From Pseudanabaena sp. (lineage in GTDB: Bacteria; Cyanobacteriota; Cyanobacteriia; Pseudanabaenales; Pseudanabaenaceae): a stretch of 53,082 nucleotides of DNA. The notes under the pieces were generated by a model, which was not told where the DNA came from, did no database searches, and worked only from the letters and a program-made list of their open reading frames with translations. This document shows positions 42,546-52,417 of the stretch, in pieces. The position numbers were made by a program, and so were the translations under genes. The DNA lies in the NCBI GenBank assembly GCA_003249035.1, contig QBMK01000028.1:1-53082 (forward strand), written 5' to 3'. The first letter of the stretch is position 1. Every line of letters begins with the position of its first letter.

Positions 42546-43570
42546 GGGATTGGGAAACGTTCCATTAGGTAGCAGAGACAATCTTGACGAACAATATCGG
42601 TGTTGAGACTAAGCATTGATGGCATCACAGAGACTTTTAAAATAATTTTGCCATTTTGAATTTGAAAATAGAGATCGCCTTGTTCTTCTCCTTCTTCGCT
42701 TAAAGCTGATAAATAAGCTCTCTCAGTTTTTGCATGCCCAAAGCTAGTCCCAATAGGTAATTCACAGAAATTCAAACAATCCATCTCGGTTGGAAAAGTA
42801 ATGTCATCATTAGGCTCGTCCGTAAAGCTGAAATTAACTTGTTCAGGGACTTTTACGATCGCCACTGTGTGAAACAGATCAATATCTGCGATCGCCGAGT
42901 CAGGGAGATCATCAAAACTATCAAGATTTAGACAGGTTTCTACATATTCCAACGCATGAGCCGTGCCATCAGGTTTATCAGGTTGACCACATTCCAAAAC
43001 GATCGCAGGGCAAAACTTACCAAAAGCGTAGGATTGCACTGTCTTGGGGCTAGTGTAATACACCACAGTTTTATCAAATAGTCGTGCTAAATGTCGGGAA
43101 TGCTTGTCTAAGCGGGTAATGCAGCCATAGTGAGGATTTCTCCCTGTATTGTTGTGAATGTCTATGCTGGCAAATACACCGCACGATCGCATTTCAGTAA
43201 TTACTTGTTGTGCCATGATTTGCTCTGGCAATGGCTCTGATGAGTCTCCGATTTGCCAAATACGATTGTAGTCAGGCTGATGGTCTAAATGTCTTTGACA
43301 ATATCTAGCACCTTCGATATTGCCGATAAACAAAGAAAGCGATCGCGGTAGTTTTTTATTTTGATATTTACGAAGTAACTCGCGCATCGCTAACCAACTG
43401 GTTGTTTCATTGCCATGTAACAAAATCGAAACAAATAATGCTGGTTGGCGATCGCCTTCGAGGTGGATCAGTGTGGGGTGCTTTAGTAATTGCCAAAGTT
43501 GAGTAGATTCAAGATCTAGTAAGCCATCGGGTATGCGATCAAAAATATCAAGCATAAAAAATATATTCAT
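42539..43570 (-). CDS. Succinylglutamate desuccinylase/aspartoacylase-family (M14-like) protein
   Basis: This 343-residue zinc carboxypeptidase-fold protein shows LHGNETTSW (Zn ligands His and Glu), the histidine block SIDIHNNTGRNPHYGC, and IVLECGQPDKPDG with the catalytic glutamate. The family removes acyl groups from N-acyl amino acids. Residues after about 235 form a separate acidic C-terminal domain. Two ATG codons (43570 and 43555) could start it. The substrate is not deducible. Confidence 0.85.
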   Translation of the reverse strand: MNIFFMLDIFDRIPDGLLDLESTQLWQLLKHPTLIHLEGDRQPALFVSILLHGNETTSWLAMRELLRKYQNKKLPRSLSLFIGNIEGARYCQRHLDHQPDYNRIWQIGDSSEPLPEQIMAQQVITEMRSCGVFASIDIHNNTGRNPHYGCITRLDKHSRHLARLFDKTVVYYTSPKTVQSYAFGKFCPAIVLECGQPDKPDGTAHALEYVETCLNLDSFDDLPDSAIADIDLFHTVAIVKVPEQVNFSFTDEPNDDITFPTEMDCLNFCELPIGTSFGHAKTERAYLSALSEEGEEQGDLYFQIQNGKIILKVSVMPSMLSLNTDIVRQDCLCYLMERFPIPE

Positions 43571-43601
43571 ACAAAGACGAAGCTAAGCGCCGTCTCTATT
43601 A

Positions 43602-44071
43602 ACTGGAGTTTAGACTAAATTGCATGTAGTTTTAGTGCTTCAGCCCATTGAGCAATCGTCAAAAAGCTTATTTAACGTGAGTTCGGGATAAGGATTTAAC
43701 CCAATATCACGCTCTATAGTAGTCCCTGCAAGGAAAAAAGATATCTATAAAACCAGTGTTTTTTGCCTAACGATAAAGAATTTAAAGTGAAAGTCGCGAT
43801 TTTTGACTGTTTCAGCATCGCTCTGGAGAATATTACTTAATAGATATAGGCTTCAGCCTTTCTTCTCCCGAACTGACGTTATTTAATAGGCTGTGTGGTA
43901 AAAACTATCCCTCTCCAGGGGAAATTATGGGACTTATTGAATAGTTTGAGCAGAATTGCATTTGCAACGAAACACTCAATAAATTGAGATTCCCACATAA
44001 AGTTGACCTTAAGCAACGCAAAGTCATGCGTCTAGCCTGTAGCCAATGGGGTGATTAGTCTAAACTCCAGT
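43602..44071. mobile_element. 470-bp element with 17-bp terminal inverted repeats (MITE-like)
   Basis: The sequence actggagtttagactaa at 43602-43618 is exactly inverted at 44055-44071. The bases just outside both ends read ATTA (43598-43601 and 44072-44075), a possible 4-bp target duplication. Inside lies a second inverted pair, aacgt-agttcggga, at 43675-43689 and 43866-43880 (one mismatch), suggesting a nested shorter element of about 220 bp. No transposase gene is intact within it. I read it as a non-autonomous element or decayed insertion sequence; no family name is assigned. Confidence 0.6.
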
Positions 44072-44075
44072 ATTA

Positions 44076-44147
44076 AAACAAAAGGCACGCATAGCGTGCC
44101 TTTTGTTTGTAAAGATAATTTAGGCGCACCAATTGGTGCGCCTAAAT
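44076..44147. terminator. Two palindromes after psaC
   Basis: First: 15-bp stem 44076-44090 with 44094-44108. Second: a perfect 30-bp palindrome 44118-44147 with 13-bp arms around aatt. They lie downstream of psaC on the minus strand. Confidence 0.8.
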
Positions 44148-44234
44148 CTAAATGCAGGATAAAGAATAATTGCACTTAACGAAAATAAACAAGAATCTTA
44201 ATCTAACTAAAAAATAATTATAAAAACTATCAAA

Positions 44235-44804
<570 letters not shown>

Positions 44805-45711
44805 ACCTAAGTTGCTACCCATAGATTAACGCTAAGAGCAAGGACAAAGAGCATGACTTTAAGCTCAAAGCCCTTGGCAGTCACAGCATGAATAGATTTA
44901 GGTAAAAGCTGGGATATCAAACTACCCGTAGTTTCGATTACTTTGCGCTTATGGTGCTGGAGAAACTGAACATAGCCAGGTACAGGACGTTGTGAATTGC
45001 ATTTTCGAATAGGCGAGAGCTGGATATTCTCGGCTTCAAGCAACAAATCCTCAATTTCATAATCGTTGTAAGCCTTGTCTGCATAAACTACACTGCCTTC
45101 AGGTAAAGCAAATGGAAATACCCTCAACCCCTTAACATCAGCAAATGAACCTGAAGTTAGAAAAAACTCTACAGGTTCCCTTGATGCTGTGACCATCAAA
45201 TGGATTTTAATACCGTAGAAATATCGTTTCTTGCTGGCTTGATAGCCTCGATACTCCTCATCTCCGTCATAGATTTTTGACCTTGGAATGCGGATATTGT
45301 CACAGACTGGAATTGGAAAACTATCAATGCTGTAAACCGATTCGGTGTTCAGTTATTTCCATGCTTGTCCTAGTCACTCAAACAACATCAATAGCATCGA
45401 TTCAACCCTATACAGCCTGCGATTGAATCGACTCCGACTCAGCATTTTTGGAATGTATTGCGGCTCTGAGAGATCTTTTCTTGCTTTCTCAAAATTTCCA
45501 CCAAAATACAGAACTGCAACTATGGCTGTGGTCATTACTTCGGCATCACTCATCTGTTCCTGGCGATCTCCTTGGTGATTCATCGCTCGGAGAATGTCGT
45601 CACAGAGGCAATAAATCGCTACAATTTCATCATTCATTTTTCTTGCTGCTACTCGGCTTTTATCCTTTGTAGCAGCATTTTTTTCTCGTTACCATAGGTA
45701 GCAACTTGGGT
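44805..45711 (-). mobile_element. Degenerate IS982-family insertion sequence
   Basis: About 907 bp bounded by imperfect inverted repeats. The left end ACCTAAGTTGCTACCCATA and the complement of the right end ACCCAAGTTGCTACCTATG agree at 17 of 19 positions. It carries one transposase reading frame interrupted by two stop codons. No clear target duplication was found. It sits between psaC and tatA. Confidence 0.85.
44807..45637 (-). pseudogene. IS982-family transposase with two premature stop codons
   Basis: The frame spans 277 codons and reads as one protein: MNDEIVAIYCLCDDILRAMN at the start, then a stop TGA at 45374-45376 and a TAA at 45353-45355. It continues in the same frame through SIDSFPIPVCDNIRI, VYADKAYNDYEIEDLL and the end NLWVAT. 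The TGA replaces a likely leucine codon and the TAA a likely glutamine. The DDE residues are in IDSF, ADKAY and the ETTGS region. No frameshift is needed, only two point mutations, so inactivation is recent in relative terms. Confidence 0.9.
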
Positions 45712-45871
45712 TAAATTAGAATTGTTCGGTATTGCTTTAATTCTTGCTCATTGCTTCAGTATTGTTTAACAGTCTAGGATAGCAAGCCTTTAGATCAGCT
45801 TATCCTAGCTCTAAAATCCTGCTATCTTTAGAATTACAATAGTTTCGTTCTCTACAAAAAGGTCATTCTCA

Positions 45872-46165
45872 ATGAATATTTTTGGTATTGGCTTGCCTGA
45901 GATGATTCTGATCATGCTCGTGGCACTCTTGATATTTGGACCCAAAAAATTGCCAGAAATTGGTCGCAGTATGGGTAAAGCAATTAAAGGCTTTCAAGAT
46001 GCTTCTCGTGAATTTGAATCTGAATTTAAGCGCGAAGCCGATCGCCTAGAGCAACCTATGGCTATTGCTGATAAATCTCCTGTACAGCCCATCTCCGAAG
46101 TTACCACTCCAGTAGCTGCATCTTCAGAAGAAACTAAGGAAGTAGTAACTGCTTCGGATGCTTGA
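45872..46165 (+). CDS. tatA: Twin-arginine translocase subunit TatA/E
   Basis: This 97-residue protein has one N-terminal membrane helix (MILIMLVALLIFGPKKLPEI), then the amphipathic helix GRSMGKAIKGFQDASREFES, and a hydrophilic variable tail. FGPKKLPEIGR is the TatA/E hallmark. It forms the channel-like assembly for folded proteins with TatC and other Tat subunits. The next gene, pth, overlaps its end by eight bases. Confidence 0.93.
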   Translation: MNIFGIGLPEMILIMLVALLIFGPKKLPEIGRSMGKAIKGFQDASREFESEFKREADRLEQPMAIADKSPVQPISEVTTPVAASSEETKEVVTASDA

Positions 46166-46802
46166 GACTCAATCTATTTCTCTAATTGTGGGGCTTGGCA
46201 ACCCTGGTGCGGAATATGAGCGCACCCGTCACAATATTGGATTTATGGCGGTTGATCGGTTAGCTACATCTTGGAGTATCTCACTCGGCAAAGAACAGCG
46301 ATTTTATGGCATTTTTGGCGAAGGAAGATTATCGACTCGATTAGCCGGCAGCGGTAAAATACGGTTGCTCAAGCCCACTACATACATGAATGTCTCAGGT
46401 CAATCTGTGCGAGCATGTGCCGATTGGTTTAAGGGAAATCCTGAAAACATCTTGGTTATTTATGACGACATGGATTTGCCACTTGGGAAATTACGATTGC
46501 GTCCCTCTGGTTCGGCAGGTGGGCACAATGGCATGAAATCCATAATTTCGCATTTGGGCACTCAAAACTTTCCTCGACTTCGGCTTGGTATTGGGCGGGG
46601 CGGCAAAGATGAAGGTGATGGCGCGATCGCGTCCAAAGCAAATCAAAATGTTACCAACCACGTTTTGGGAGGTTTTTCGATCGCAGAAACTAAAATCTTG
46701 CCCGAAATTTTTAATCTTGCTGAATCTACAGTGCATAGTTTTTTAGCTGATGGGATAGAAAAAGCAATGAGTTTATATAACAGTCGAAGTATAGAAATTT
46801 AA
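46158..46802 (+). CDS. pth: Peptidyl-tRNA hydrolase
   Basis: This 214-residue enzyme releases stalled peptides from tRNA. The catalytic set is present: Asn15 in LGNPG, His25 in RTRHNIGF, Asp in YDDMDLP and Asn in GGHNGM. PTTYMNVSG is also conserved. A moderately long C-terminal extension is usual. It overlaps tatA by eight bases, implying co-translation. Ends at 46802. Confidence 0.96.
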   Translation: MLETQSISLIVGLGNPGAEYERTRHNIGFMAVDRLATSWSISLGKEQRFYGIFGEGRLSTRLAGSGKIRLLKPTTYMNVSGQSVRACADWFKGNPENILVIYDDMDLPLGKLRLRPSGSAGGHNGMKSIISHLGTQNFPRLRLGIGRGGKDEGDGAIASKANQNVTNHVLGGFSIAETKILPEIFNLAESTVHSFLADGIEKAMSLYNSRSIEI

Positions 46803-47110
46803 AAAGAGTTAGTAGAGTTGCACAAAGTCCTACAGCAATTTGATTTCAAACCTGCCACAAATTAGTAATATAAAACCCATTGCGGGGCTTTGCCCTGCGA
46901 CCCTTCTTGTGGAGGGTTTGATAGAGTACTGCTGTATCTATCTAAATCTCAAACTAGACGATTTGCTGATTTGATATTCCGAGGCTTTTTTAGGACTGTT
47001 TACAGGGTATGATAAGACGGATTTTCATGAACCTTGGATATATCTTAGTAGCCAAATTGCTTAGACATATTTAGTGCCATTTAATCGTAGTGATGAGGAG
47101 AACGTAATTT
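46803..47110. other. pth-nucleotidyltransferase spacer
   Basis: 308 bp. It holds one imperfect hairpin near 46882-46898 (gcggggc ... gccctgc) and, at its end, a GAGGAG ribosome site for the next gene. No ORF of note. Confidence 0.5.
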
Positions 47111-48253
47111 ATGAAAGCCATGATTTTGGCTGCGGGTAAAGGTACTAGAATCCGCCCGATCACGAATATCATGCCTAAACCCATGATTCCGATCATGCAA
47201 AAGCCTGTGATGGAGTTTCTCGTTGAGTTACTCAGACAGCACGGCTTTGATCAGATTATGGTTAACGTTAGTCACTTGTCAGAAGAAATCGAAAACTATT
47301 TTCGAGATGGTCAAAAGTTTGGCGTACAGATGGCATATTCCTTTGAAGGAACCATTATTGATGGCAAACTCCAAGGTAGTGCGCTGGGTTCGGCTGGCGG
47401 TCTCAAAAAAATCCAAGATTTCTCCCCGTTTTTTGATGATACTTTTGTTGTTCTGTGTGGCGATGCTTTGATCGATCTTGATCTCACCTATGCGGTGAAC
47501 TGGCATCGGCAGAAGAAATCTCTGGCTACGATTATTACTAAAACTGTTCCTAAAGATCAGGTGTCTAGCTATGGAGTTGTGGTTACGGATTCTGATGGCA
47601 GAATTAAGCAGTTTCAGGAAAAGCCAAGTATTGAATCTGCGCTTAGCAATACGATCAATACAGGTATTTATATCTTCGAGCCAGAAATTCTTGATTATGT
47701 TCCTTCGGGCGTAGAGTTTGACCTTGGTAGTGATTTATTTCCTAAATTAGTTGCTGATAACTTGCCCTTCCATGCAATTTCTATGGATTTTCAATGGGTT
47801 GATATTGGTAAAGTCCCCGACTATTGGCAGGCCATCCAAGATGTGCTTGCTGACAAAATCAAAAATGTGAATATTCCAGGGCATGAAATTAGACCAGGAG
47901 TTTATACAGGATTAAATGTTTCTGTAAACTGGGATAAAGTTGATATCCGTGGCCCAGTCTATATTGGCGGCATGACCCAAATTGAGGATGGAGCTACCAT
48001 CATTGGACCTACGATGATTGGACCTAATTGTCATGTCTGCAGTGGTGCTGTAGTTGAGCGCAGCGTGATTTTTGAGTATTCGCGCTTATCTGATGTGCGG
48101 TTAGTCGATAAATTGGTGTTTGGTCGTTATTGTGTTGACAAAACGGGGGCAACTATTGATTTACAGGCAGCTGCACTAGATTGGCTAATTACCGATGCCA
48201 GACATCAGCAGAAATCTCAGTCTCCCTTAGAATTTTCTAAAGTTCTTTCTTAA
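47111..48253 (+). CDS. Sugar-1-phosphate nucleotidyltransferase (GlmU/RmlA/ManC-like)
   Basis: This 380-residue protein has an N-terminal nucleotidyltransferase domain starting MILAAGKGTRIRPITN, with VVLCGDALIDLDL (metal-binding Asp) and FQEKPS. A C-terminal left-handed beta-helix follows (IEDGATIIGPTMIGPNCHVCSGAVVE). It probably makes GDP-mannose or a related UDP/dTDP-sugar from sugar-1-phosphate; cyanobacterial homologues are often annotated as mannose-1-phosphate guanylyltransferase. Ribosome site GATGAGGAGAACG precedes the ATG at 47111. The frame is intact. Confidence 0.92.
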   Translation: MKAMILAAGKGTRIRPITNIMPKPMIPIMQKPVMEFLVELLRQHGFDQIMVNVSHLSEEIENYFRDGQKFGVQMAYSFEGTIIDGKLQGSALGSAGGLKKIQDFSPFFDDTFVVLCGDALIDLDLTYAVNWHRQKKSLATIITKTVPKDQVSSYGVVVTDSDGRIKQFQEKPSIESALSNTINTGIYIFEPEILDYVPSGVEFDLGSDLFPKLVADNLPFHAISMDFQWVDIGKVPDYWQAIQDVLADKIKNVNIPGHEIRPGVYTGLNVSVNWDKVDIRGPVYIGGMTQIEDGATIIGPTMIGPNCHVCSGAVVERSVIFEYSRLSDVRLVDKLVFGRYCVDKTGATIDLQAAALDWLITDARHQQKSQSPLEFSKVLS

Positions 48254-48254
48254 T

Positions 48255-48289
48255 AAAGATAGAGCATCGCATTGCGCTGTTCTATCTTT
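48255..48289. terminator. Terminator between nucleotidyltransferase and amidase genes
   Basis: A 12-bp stem (48255-48266 with 48278-48289) with one G-T wobble, between convergent genes. Confidence 0.7.
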
Positions 48290-49758
48290 TATCTGCCGCG
48301 AACTCTCATAAACTGGTCGATACCGCGCGCGATCGCATCTGCCATCCGTTTTTGATAATCTGGGCTACTTAAATTTCTAGCTTCTGCTGGATTAGTTACA
48401 AAGCCAGTCTCAACTAGAATTGCAGGCATTGAAGTTTTGGCAATCACATAAAAACCTGCACCTCTAACTGAGCGATCTCTTGCACCTGTACCCGTTATGA
48501 TCTGTGAATGCACGTAGTTAGCTAGCTCTCTTCCTACTGTTGAGTTACGGGAATGATAGGTCTCAATACCGCTAATACCGCTATTGCCTGGGGCAAGAGA
48601 ATTAGCATGTACGCTTACAAATACATCGGCATTGATTCTTTCAGCAGCGGCAACACGGGGTTCTAAGTCGATTTCTACATCATTAGTACGAGTGTAATAA
48701 ACGGTGTAACCCATACTTTGCAGGGCTTTTCCTAGTTTGAGACTGATTGGCAAAACGACATCTTTTTCTTGAATGCTATTGTCAACAGCACCAGGATCGT
48801 TGCCGCCATGCCCCGCATCGACGAATATTACTCCCCGACGGCGATCGCCTGTATTTGGAGGGGCTTGTTTAACGGGAATGTTGCTAGGTAAAGATGTTTG
48901 ATTGCTGGGAGCAGCGCTATTTAACGAAACCTGTAGTTTAATTTGTTGGTTGGTGAAGCGCTGCGTTTCGCGAACTTGCCAACCTGCGACCGTTTTAATC
49001 CCTATTTCAACTGAGTTTCCCACCTGCGACAGTCGAATTCTTTCAATGGGACTATTGGCAGCAAGACTGGGGCGCTGCAAATTTGACGAGATTTTAGCGT
49101 TAGCAACCGTTACGTTATAGGTTCCAGAGGCACGATCAATAGTGACCCGATAGTTTACTGGTTGGTTTGCTTCCACAATTAATTGTCCAGTATTACTAAA
49201 ACTTAACTTCTCGATCGCCGAAGGTGTCGAAGACACTTGGCTGGGAGTATTGATTGGTCTAGGCAGAGTCAAACTAGGACTGATTGGCGGATTAATCGGA
49301 ATTGCTTGAGCAGTTTGATTAGATGGTGTGAGCAATAGAGTTCTGGTGGCAGCATTGTACTGGCTTAGCCAAGCAACTTTGCTATTAGGATCACTGCTAT
49401 CTAAGTCAAAAACTAATCTAGCGATCGCAGGGTTATTCTGAAATTGAGCAACTCTGACTTGCTTAATGCCAAGTCGATTCATCGGCACGGTTGCTTTATG
49501 AAGTTCTTGTGCCAAATTTGTATTTTGCAGATCTACAATCAATCGATCAGGATTATCTTCGCGTTGAATCCGAATTTGAGGATTGGCGTTGACAGTCAAC
49601 ATCAATCCATTAGTAATTGGTCGAATACTGTTTAGTTGTAATGCACTAGATTGGTTAGATTTATTTGTCGACTGTGCTTGTACCTGTCCCAATATAGGGC
49701 TTACATAGCTAGTAGCCACAGTCATCAAAATTCCAACTGCTAGTTGTCGATATCGCAA
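48289..49758 (-). CDS. amiC: N-acetylmuramoyl-L-alanine amidase with AMIN domains (AmiC type)
   Basis: This 489-residue cell-wall amidase has a signal peptide, two AMIN-type beta domains (LQLNSIRPITNGLMLTVNAN; LSFSNTGQLIVEANQPVNYR) and a C-terminal Amidase_3 domain. Zn ligands appear in VDAGHGGNDPG, VHANS and VETGF. It cleaves the stem peptide from glycan and, in filamentous cyanobacteria, tandem AmiC proteins drill septal nanopores. I start at the TTG at 49758 because an AGGAGA site sits six bases before it and the signal peptide begins there; the longer TTG at 49806 lacks one. Its paralogue follows upstream on the same strand. Confidence 0.94.
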   Translation of the reverse strand: MRYRQLAVGILMTVATSYVSPILGQVQAQSTNKSNQSSALQLNSIRPITNGLMLTVNANPQIRIQREDNPDRLIVDLQNTNLAQELHKATVPMNRLGIKQVRVAQFQNNPAIARLVFDLDSSDPNSKVAWLSQYNAATRTLLLTPSNQTAQAIPINPPISPSLTLPRPINTPSQVSSTPSAIEKLSFSNTGQLIVEANQPVNYRVTIDRASGTYNVTVANAKISSNLQRPSLAANSPIERIRLSQVGNSVEIGIKTVAGWQVRETQRFTNQQIKLQVSLNSAAPSNQTSLPSNIPVKQAPPNTGDRRRGVIFVDAGHGGNDPGAVDNSIQEKDVVLPISLKLGKALQSMGYTVYYTRTNDVEIDLEPRVAAAERINADVFVSVHANSLAPGNSGISGIETYHSRNSTVGRELANYVHSQIITGTGARDRSVRGAGFYVIAKTSMPAILVETGFVTNPAEARNLSSPDYQKRMADAIARGIDQFMRVRGR

Positions 49759-49873
49759 AGTAGTTCTCCTGTTGACATATGAGGCTCTATAAAGATGAGC
49801 TATCAAACAGCTAGATTCTAGATATTTTTTTGATCGAGGGCGATTTCTCTAAACCACATCAATTTTTGGGTAT

Positions 49874-51334
49874 CTATCTTCTGTAAGATTTCAAAAATTG
49901 ATCGATTCCTTGAGCGATCGCGGTTGCTAAGCGCTCTTGATAATTGCCATTGACCAATCTTGATGCTTCCGATGGATTCGTAATATATCCTGTCTCCACC
50001 AGAATTGAAGGCATCGAAGTTTTGCGAATTACATAAAATCTAGCCGACCTCACACCACGGTCAGTTGCACCTGTACTAGCAATTATTTGCTGATGTACAA
50101 ATTCTGCAAGATTCTTACCTAAAGACGCACCTGGAGCATGATAAGTTTCAACCCCATTTACCTGAGAGGCACTTGCATCTAAAGAATTTACATGAACACT
50201 TACAAATGCAGTTGCCCTAGCATTCTCAGCCATTTGCACTCTTGGTTCTAAGTCGAGATCAATATCTTCAGTGCGCGTATACATCACAGAATATCCCATC
50301 TGCTGCAATATTCTTCCTAGCTGTTTACTGATTGCTAGCACAATATCTTTTTCGTAAATTCCGTTTCTTGTCGCTCCCACATCTGGGCCACCATGTCCTG
50401 GGTCGATCACGATTAGCTGGCGACCATTGTTAGCACCATAGTTTGGCTGAATCTGCGATTGCTGATTTTTGGGACTGCTTGCAGTGACTTGTCCGACACT
50501 TGTCAACTGTAGGGCGATCGCCTGTGGATTCGTTCTGATAGCCTCGCGAATTTGCCAACCAGCGATCGCTTTTACACTAACAACTACTGCATCACCCACC
50601 TGATTGAGCCGAATTTGTTCAATGGGGCTATTTGCTCCTAAGACTGGGCGGCGTAACTGAGATGAAATCCGAGTCGTAGGAATTGTCAAACTATAAGTAT
50701 TAGTTGCTAAATCTAGGCTGCCGCGATATGAGATCGCTCGACTAGCCTGAATTACCAGTTGTCCATAACCATTAAACGACAATCCGTCAACCGTTGTTGA
50801 TGAGCTGCTGTTAGCTGGAGGCGAACCTGTCACTGGTAAACTACTAGGATTATTTGTCGTTCCTGCTATTCCAACGGGGCGGAGTATCAATAAACCACGC
50901 GCTTGATCAAAAGAACTTTGCCAACTGGCGGGACTATTACTATCCAGATCAAAAACTAGCCGAGCGATCGCAGGAGACTTTTGAAACTGGGCTACTCTAA
51001 TTTGCTTTACCCCATTGCGATTTACAGCTACTAGAGAGTTATGTATCCATGGTGCAACTTCTGTAGCCTGTAAATCTAAAATAATGCGATCAGGATTAGC
51101 CACGCGCGATGTACTCATCTGAGGCATGCCATTGATCTGTAAAACAAATCCATCAGCACTGACCTGTACATTACGTAGCTGTAACGGTTGAGCCGAAGGT
51201 GGTAATTGTGCTTGGAGACTGCTATTTGGTAATGGCAAATCAAACGAAGTTTGGGCAACTGCTTTTGTCCCTAGACATAGACTAGCAGTCAACCCAAAAA
51301 CTAGCGGTAGATATCGTTTATAAGGTTGATTCAA
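49874..51334 (-). CDS. amiC: N-acetylmuramoyl-L-alanine amidase with AMIN domains (second copy)
   Basis: A second 486-residue amidase of the same design: signal peptide (MNQPYKRYLPLVFGLTASL), two AMIN-type domains, then Amidase_3 with IDPGHGGPDVGA, VHVNS and VETGYI. It starts at a TTG at 51334, behind GGGAG. The two copies share most motifs but differ in the linker, so they are an ancient tandem duplication. The order murI - this gene - first amidase on the minus strand resembles the amiC1-amiC2 / murI neighbourhood of heterocystous cyanobacteria. Confidence 0.93.
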   Translation of the reverse strand: MNQPYKRYLPLVFGLTASLCLGTKAVAQTSFDLPLPNSSLQAQLPPSAQPLQLRNVQVSADGFVLQINGMPQMSTSRVANPDRIILDLQATEVAPWIHNSLVAVNRNGVKQIRVAQFQKSPAIARLVFDLDSNSPASWQSSFDQARGLLILRPVGIAGTTNNPSSLPVTGSPPANSSSSTTVDGLSFNGYGQLVIQASRAISYRGSLDLATNTYSLTIPTTRISSQLRRPVLGANSPIEQIRLNQVGDAVVVSVKAIAGWQIREAIRTNPQAIALQLTSVGQVTASSPKNQQSQIQPNYGANNGRQLIVIDPGHGGPDVGATRNGIYEKDIVLAISKQLGRILQQMGYSVMYTRTEDIDLDLEPRVQMAENARATAFVSVHVNSLDASASQVNGVETYHAPGASLGKNLAEFVHQQIIASTGATDRGVRSARFYVIRKTSMPSILVETGYITNPSEASRLVNGNYQERLATAIAQGIDQFLKSYRR

Positions 51335-51379
51335 AAGATTACTCCCATCAAATCGACTAGAGCGTCCCGAGCTAAAGCT

Positions 51380-52210
51380 TTAAGACAGCAATTCTACAGG
51401 AGATAGAGAAACTTTTTCCACCAAAGGTAACTTTCCTAACCAGCGACGTGAAACTTGAGCAAAGCGATCTGGCTCGCTACTCACAAAAAATTGGGTTTTA
51501 GCGCGATCGCAACGATTATCTAAACATTTCAAACCCATCAGATCTAACTCCTGACCCGCAGCTCTCACCACATAAGAAGCAGGATTTACCAAAGCCACAT
51601 GAGATGGCAAAATTTGACGTAAAACCCCTGACAAATGTGGGTAATGTGTACAACCCAAAACCAAAGTATCAATATTTGCCTCGATAAGTGGTTGTAAATA
51701 TTCCCTTGCTACTTTCAATGTGTATGGATCGTGAATGCGATCGGACTCAATCAAAGGAACAAACTCAGGACAATCTATCTGAAAAACCTGCGCTTGGGGA
51801 TCGCTCTCACAAATTGCTCTTACATAAGCTTCACTCTTAACAGTTGCTGTTGTGGCAATTACCCCAATCCGTTTGCCTTTGCCAACTGCTGCTCGCGCCC
51901 CTGGCAAAATTAAACCCAAAATTGGCAGATCAAAATCCTTTCTGACTATATCTAGTGCCAATGCCGAACTGGTATTGCAAGCCATGATTGCCATCTTGAC
52001 CTGCTTAGACTGCATCCAGTGCAAAATCTCATATACATAGCGAATAATTTCTGATGGCGATCGCTTGCCATACGGTAGTCGCGCCGTATCGCCAAAATAA
52101 ATCACAGATTCATTTGGCAATTGGCGATGAACTTCTTGTAAAACCGTAAGTCCCCCAACCCCGCTATCAAAAACACCAATAGGGAACCGAGCTTCTTGCT
52201 GCAAAAACAT
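51380..52210 (-). CDS. murI: Glutamate racemase
   Basis: This 276-residue enzyme supplies D-glutamate for peptidoglycan. IGVFDSGVGGLTV (Asp15-Ser16), the first catalytic cysteine in AIMACNTSSA (Cys78) and the second in VLGCTHYPHL (Cys187) are all present. FGDTARLPYGKRS also matches. The 45-bp gap to the next gene, an amidase on the same strand, suggests a cell-wall operon. Confidence 0.96.
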   Translation of the reverse strand: MFLQQEARFPIGVFDSGVGGLTVLQEVHRQLPNESVIYFGDTARLPYGKRSPSEIIRYVYEILHWMQSKQVKMAIMACNTSSALALDIVRKDFDLPILGLILPGARAAVGKGKRIGVIATTATVKSEAYVRAICESDPQAQVFQIDCPEFVPLIESDRIHDPYTLKVAREYLQPLIEANIDTLVLGCTHYPHLSGVLRQILPSHVALVNPASYVVRAAGQELDLMGLKCLDNRCDRAKTQFFVSSEPDRFAQVSRRWLGKLPLVEKVSLSPVELLS

Positions 52211-52417
52211 TCACATCCTCACACTTCACATGCATCACAGTAAAGCATACTTTTTAAATAGTGCGTATCAGACTAACTAATTAACCGCAGACACAAGTGC
52301 CCCAGCCACTTATACTTTTTCTAAGCAATCTATAAATTGCCCATGCAAATATAGCTATAGCTATCTGCACACAAAAACAAAAACTCACCATTAACAAAAT
52401 TTAAGGAGTACCCACCA

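Larger units (their letters stand above)
43571..44234. other. Gene-free stretch between aspartoacylase-like gene and psaC
   Basis: 664 bp without a gene. It contains the 470-bp element and the two palindromes at 44076-44147; outside these it is AT-rich sequence with no feature I can support. Confidence 0.6.

Noticed and set aside
44055-44071. Target-site duplication of the 470-bp element taken as proof of transposition
   Set aside because: ATTA is short and the region is AT-rich, so the match may be chance; kept only as a possibility.
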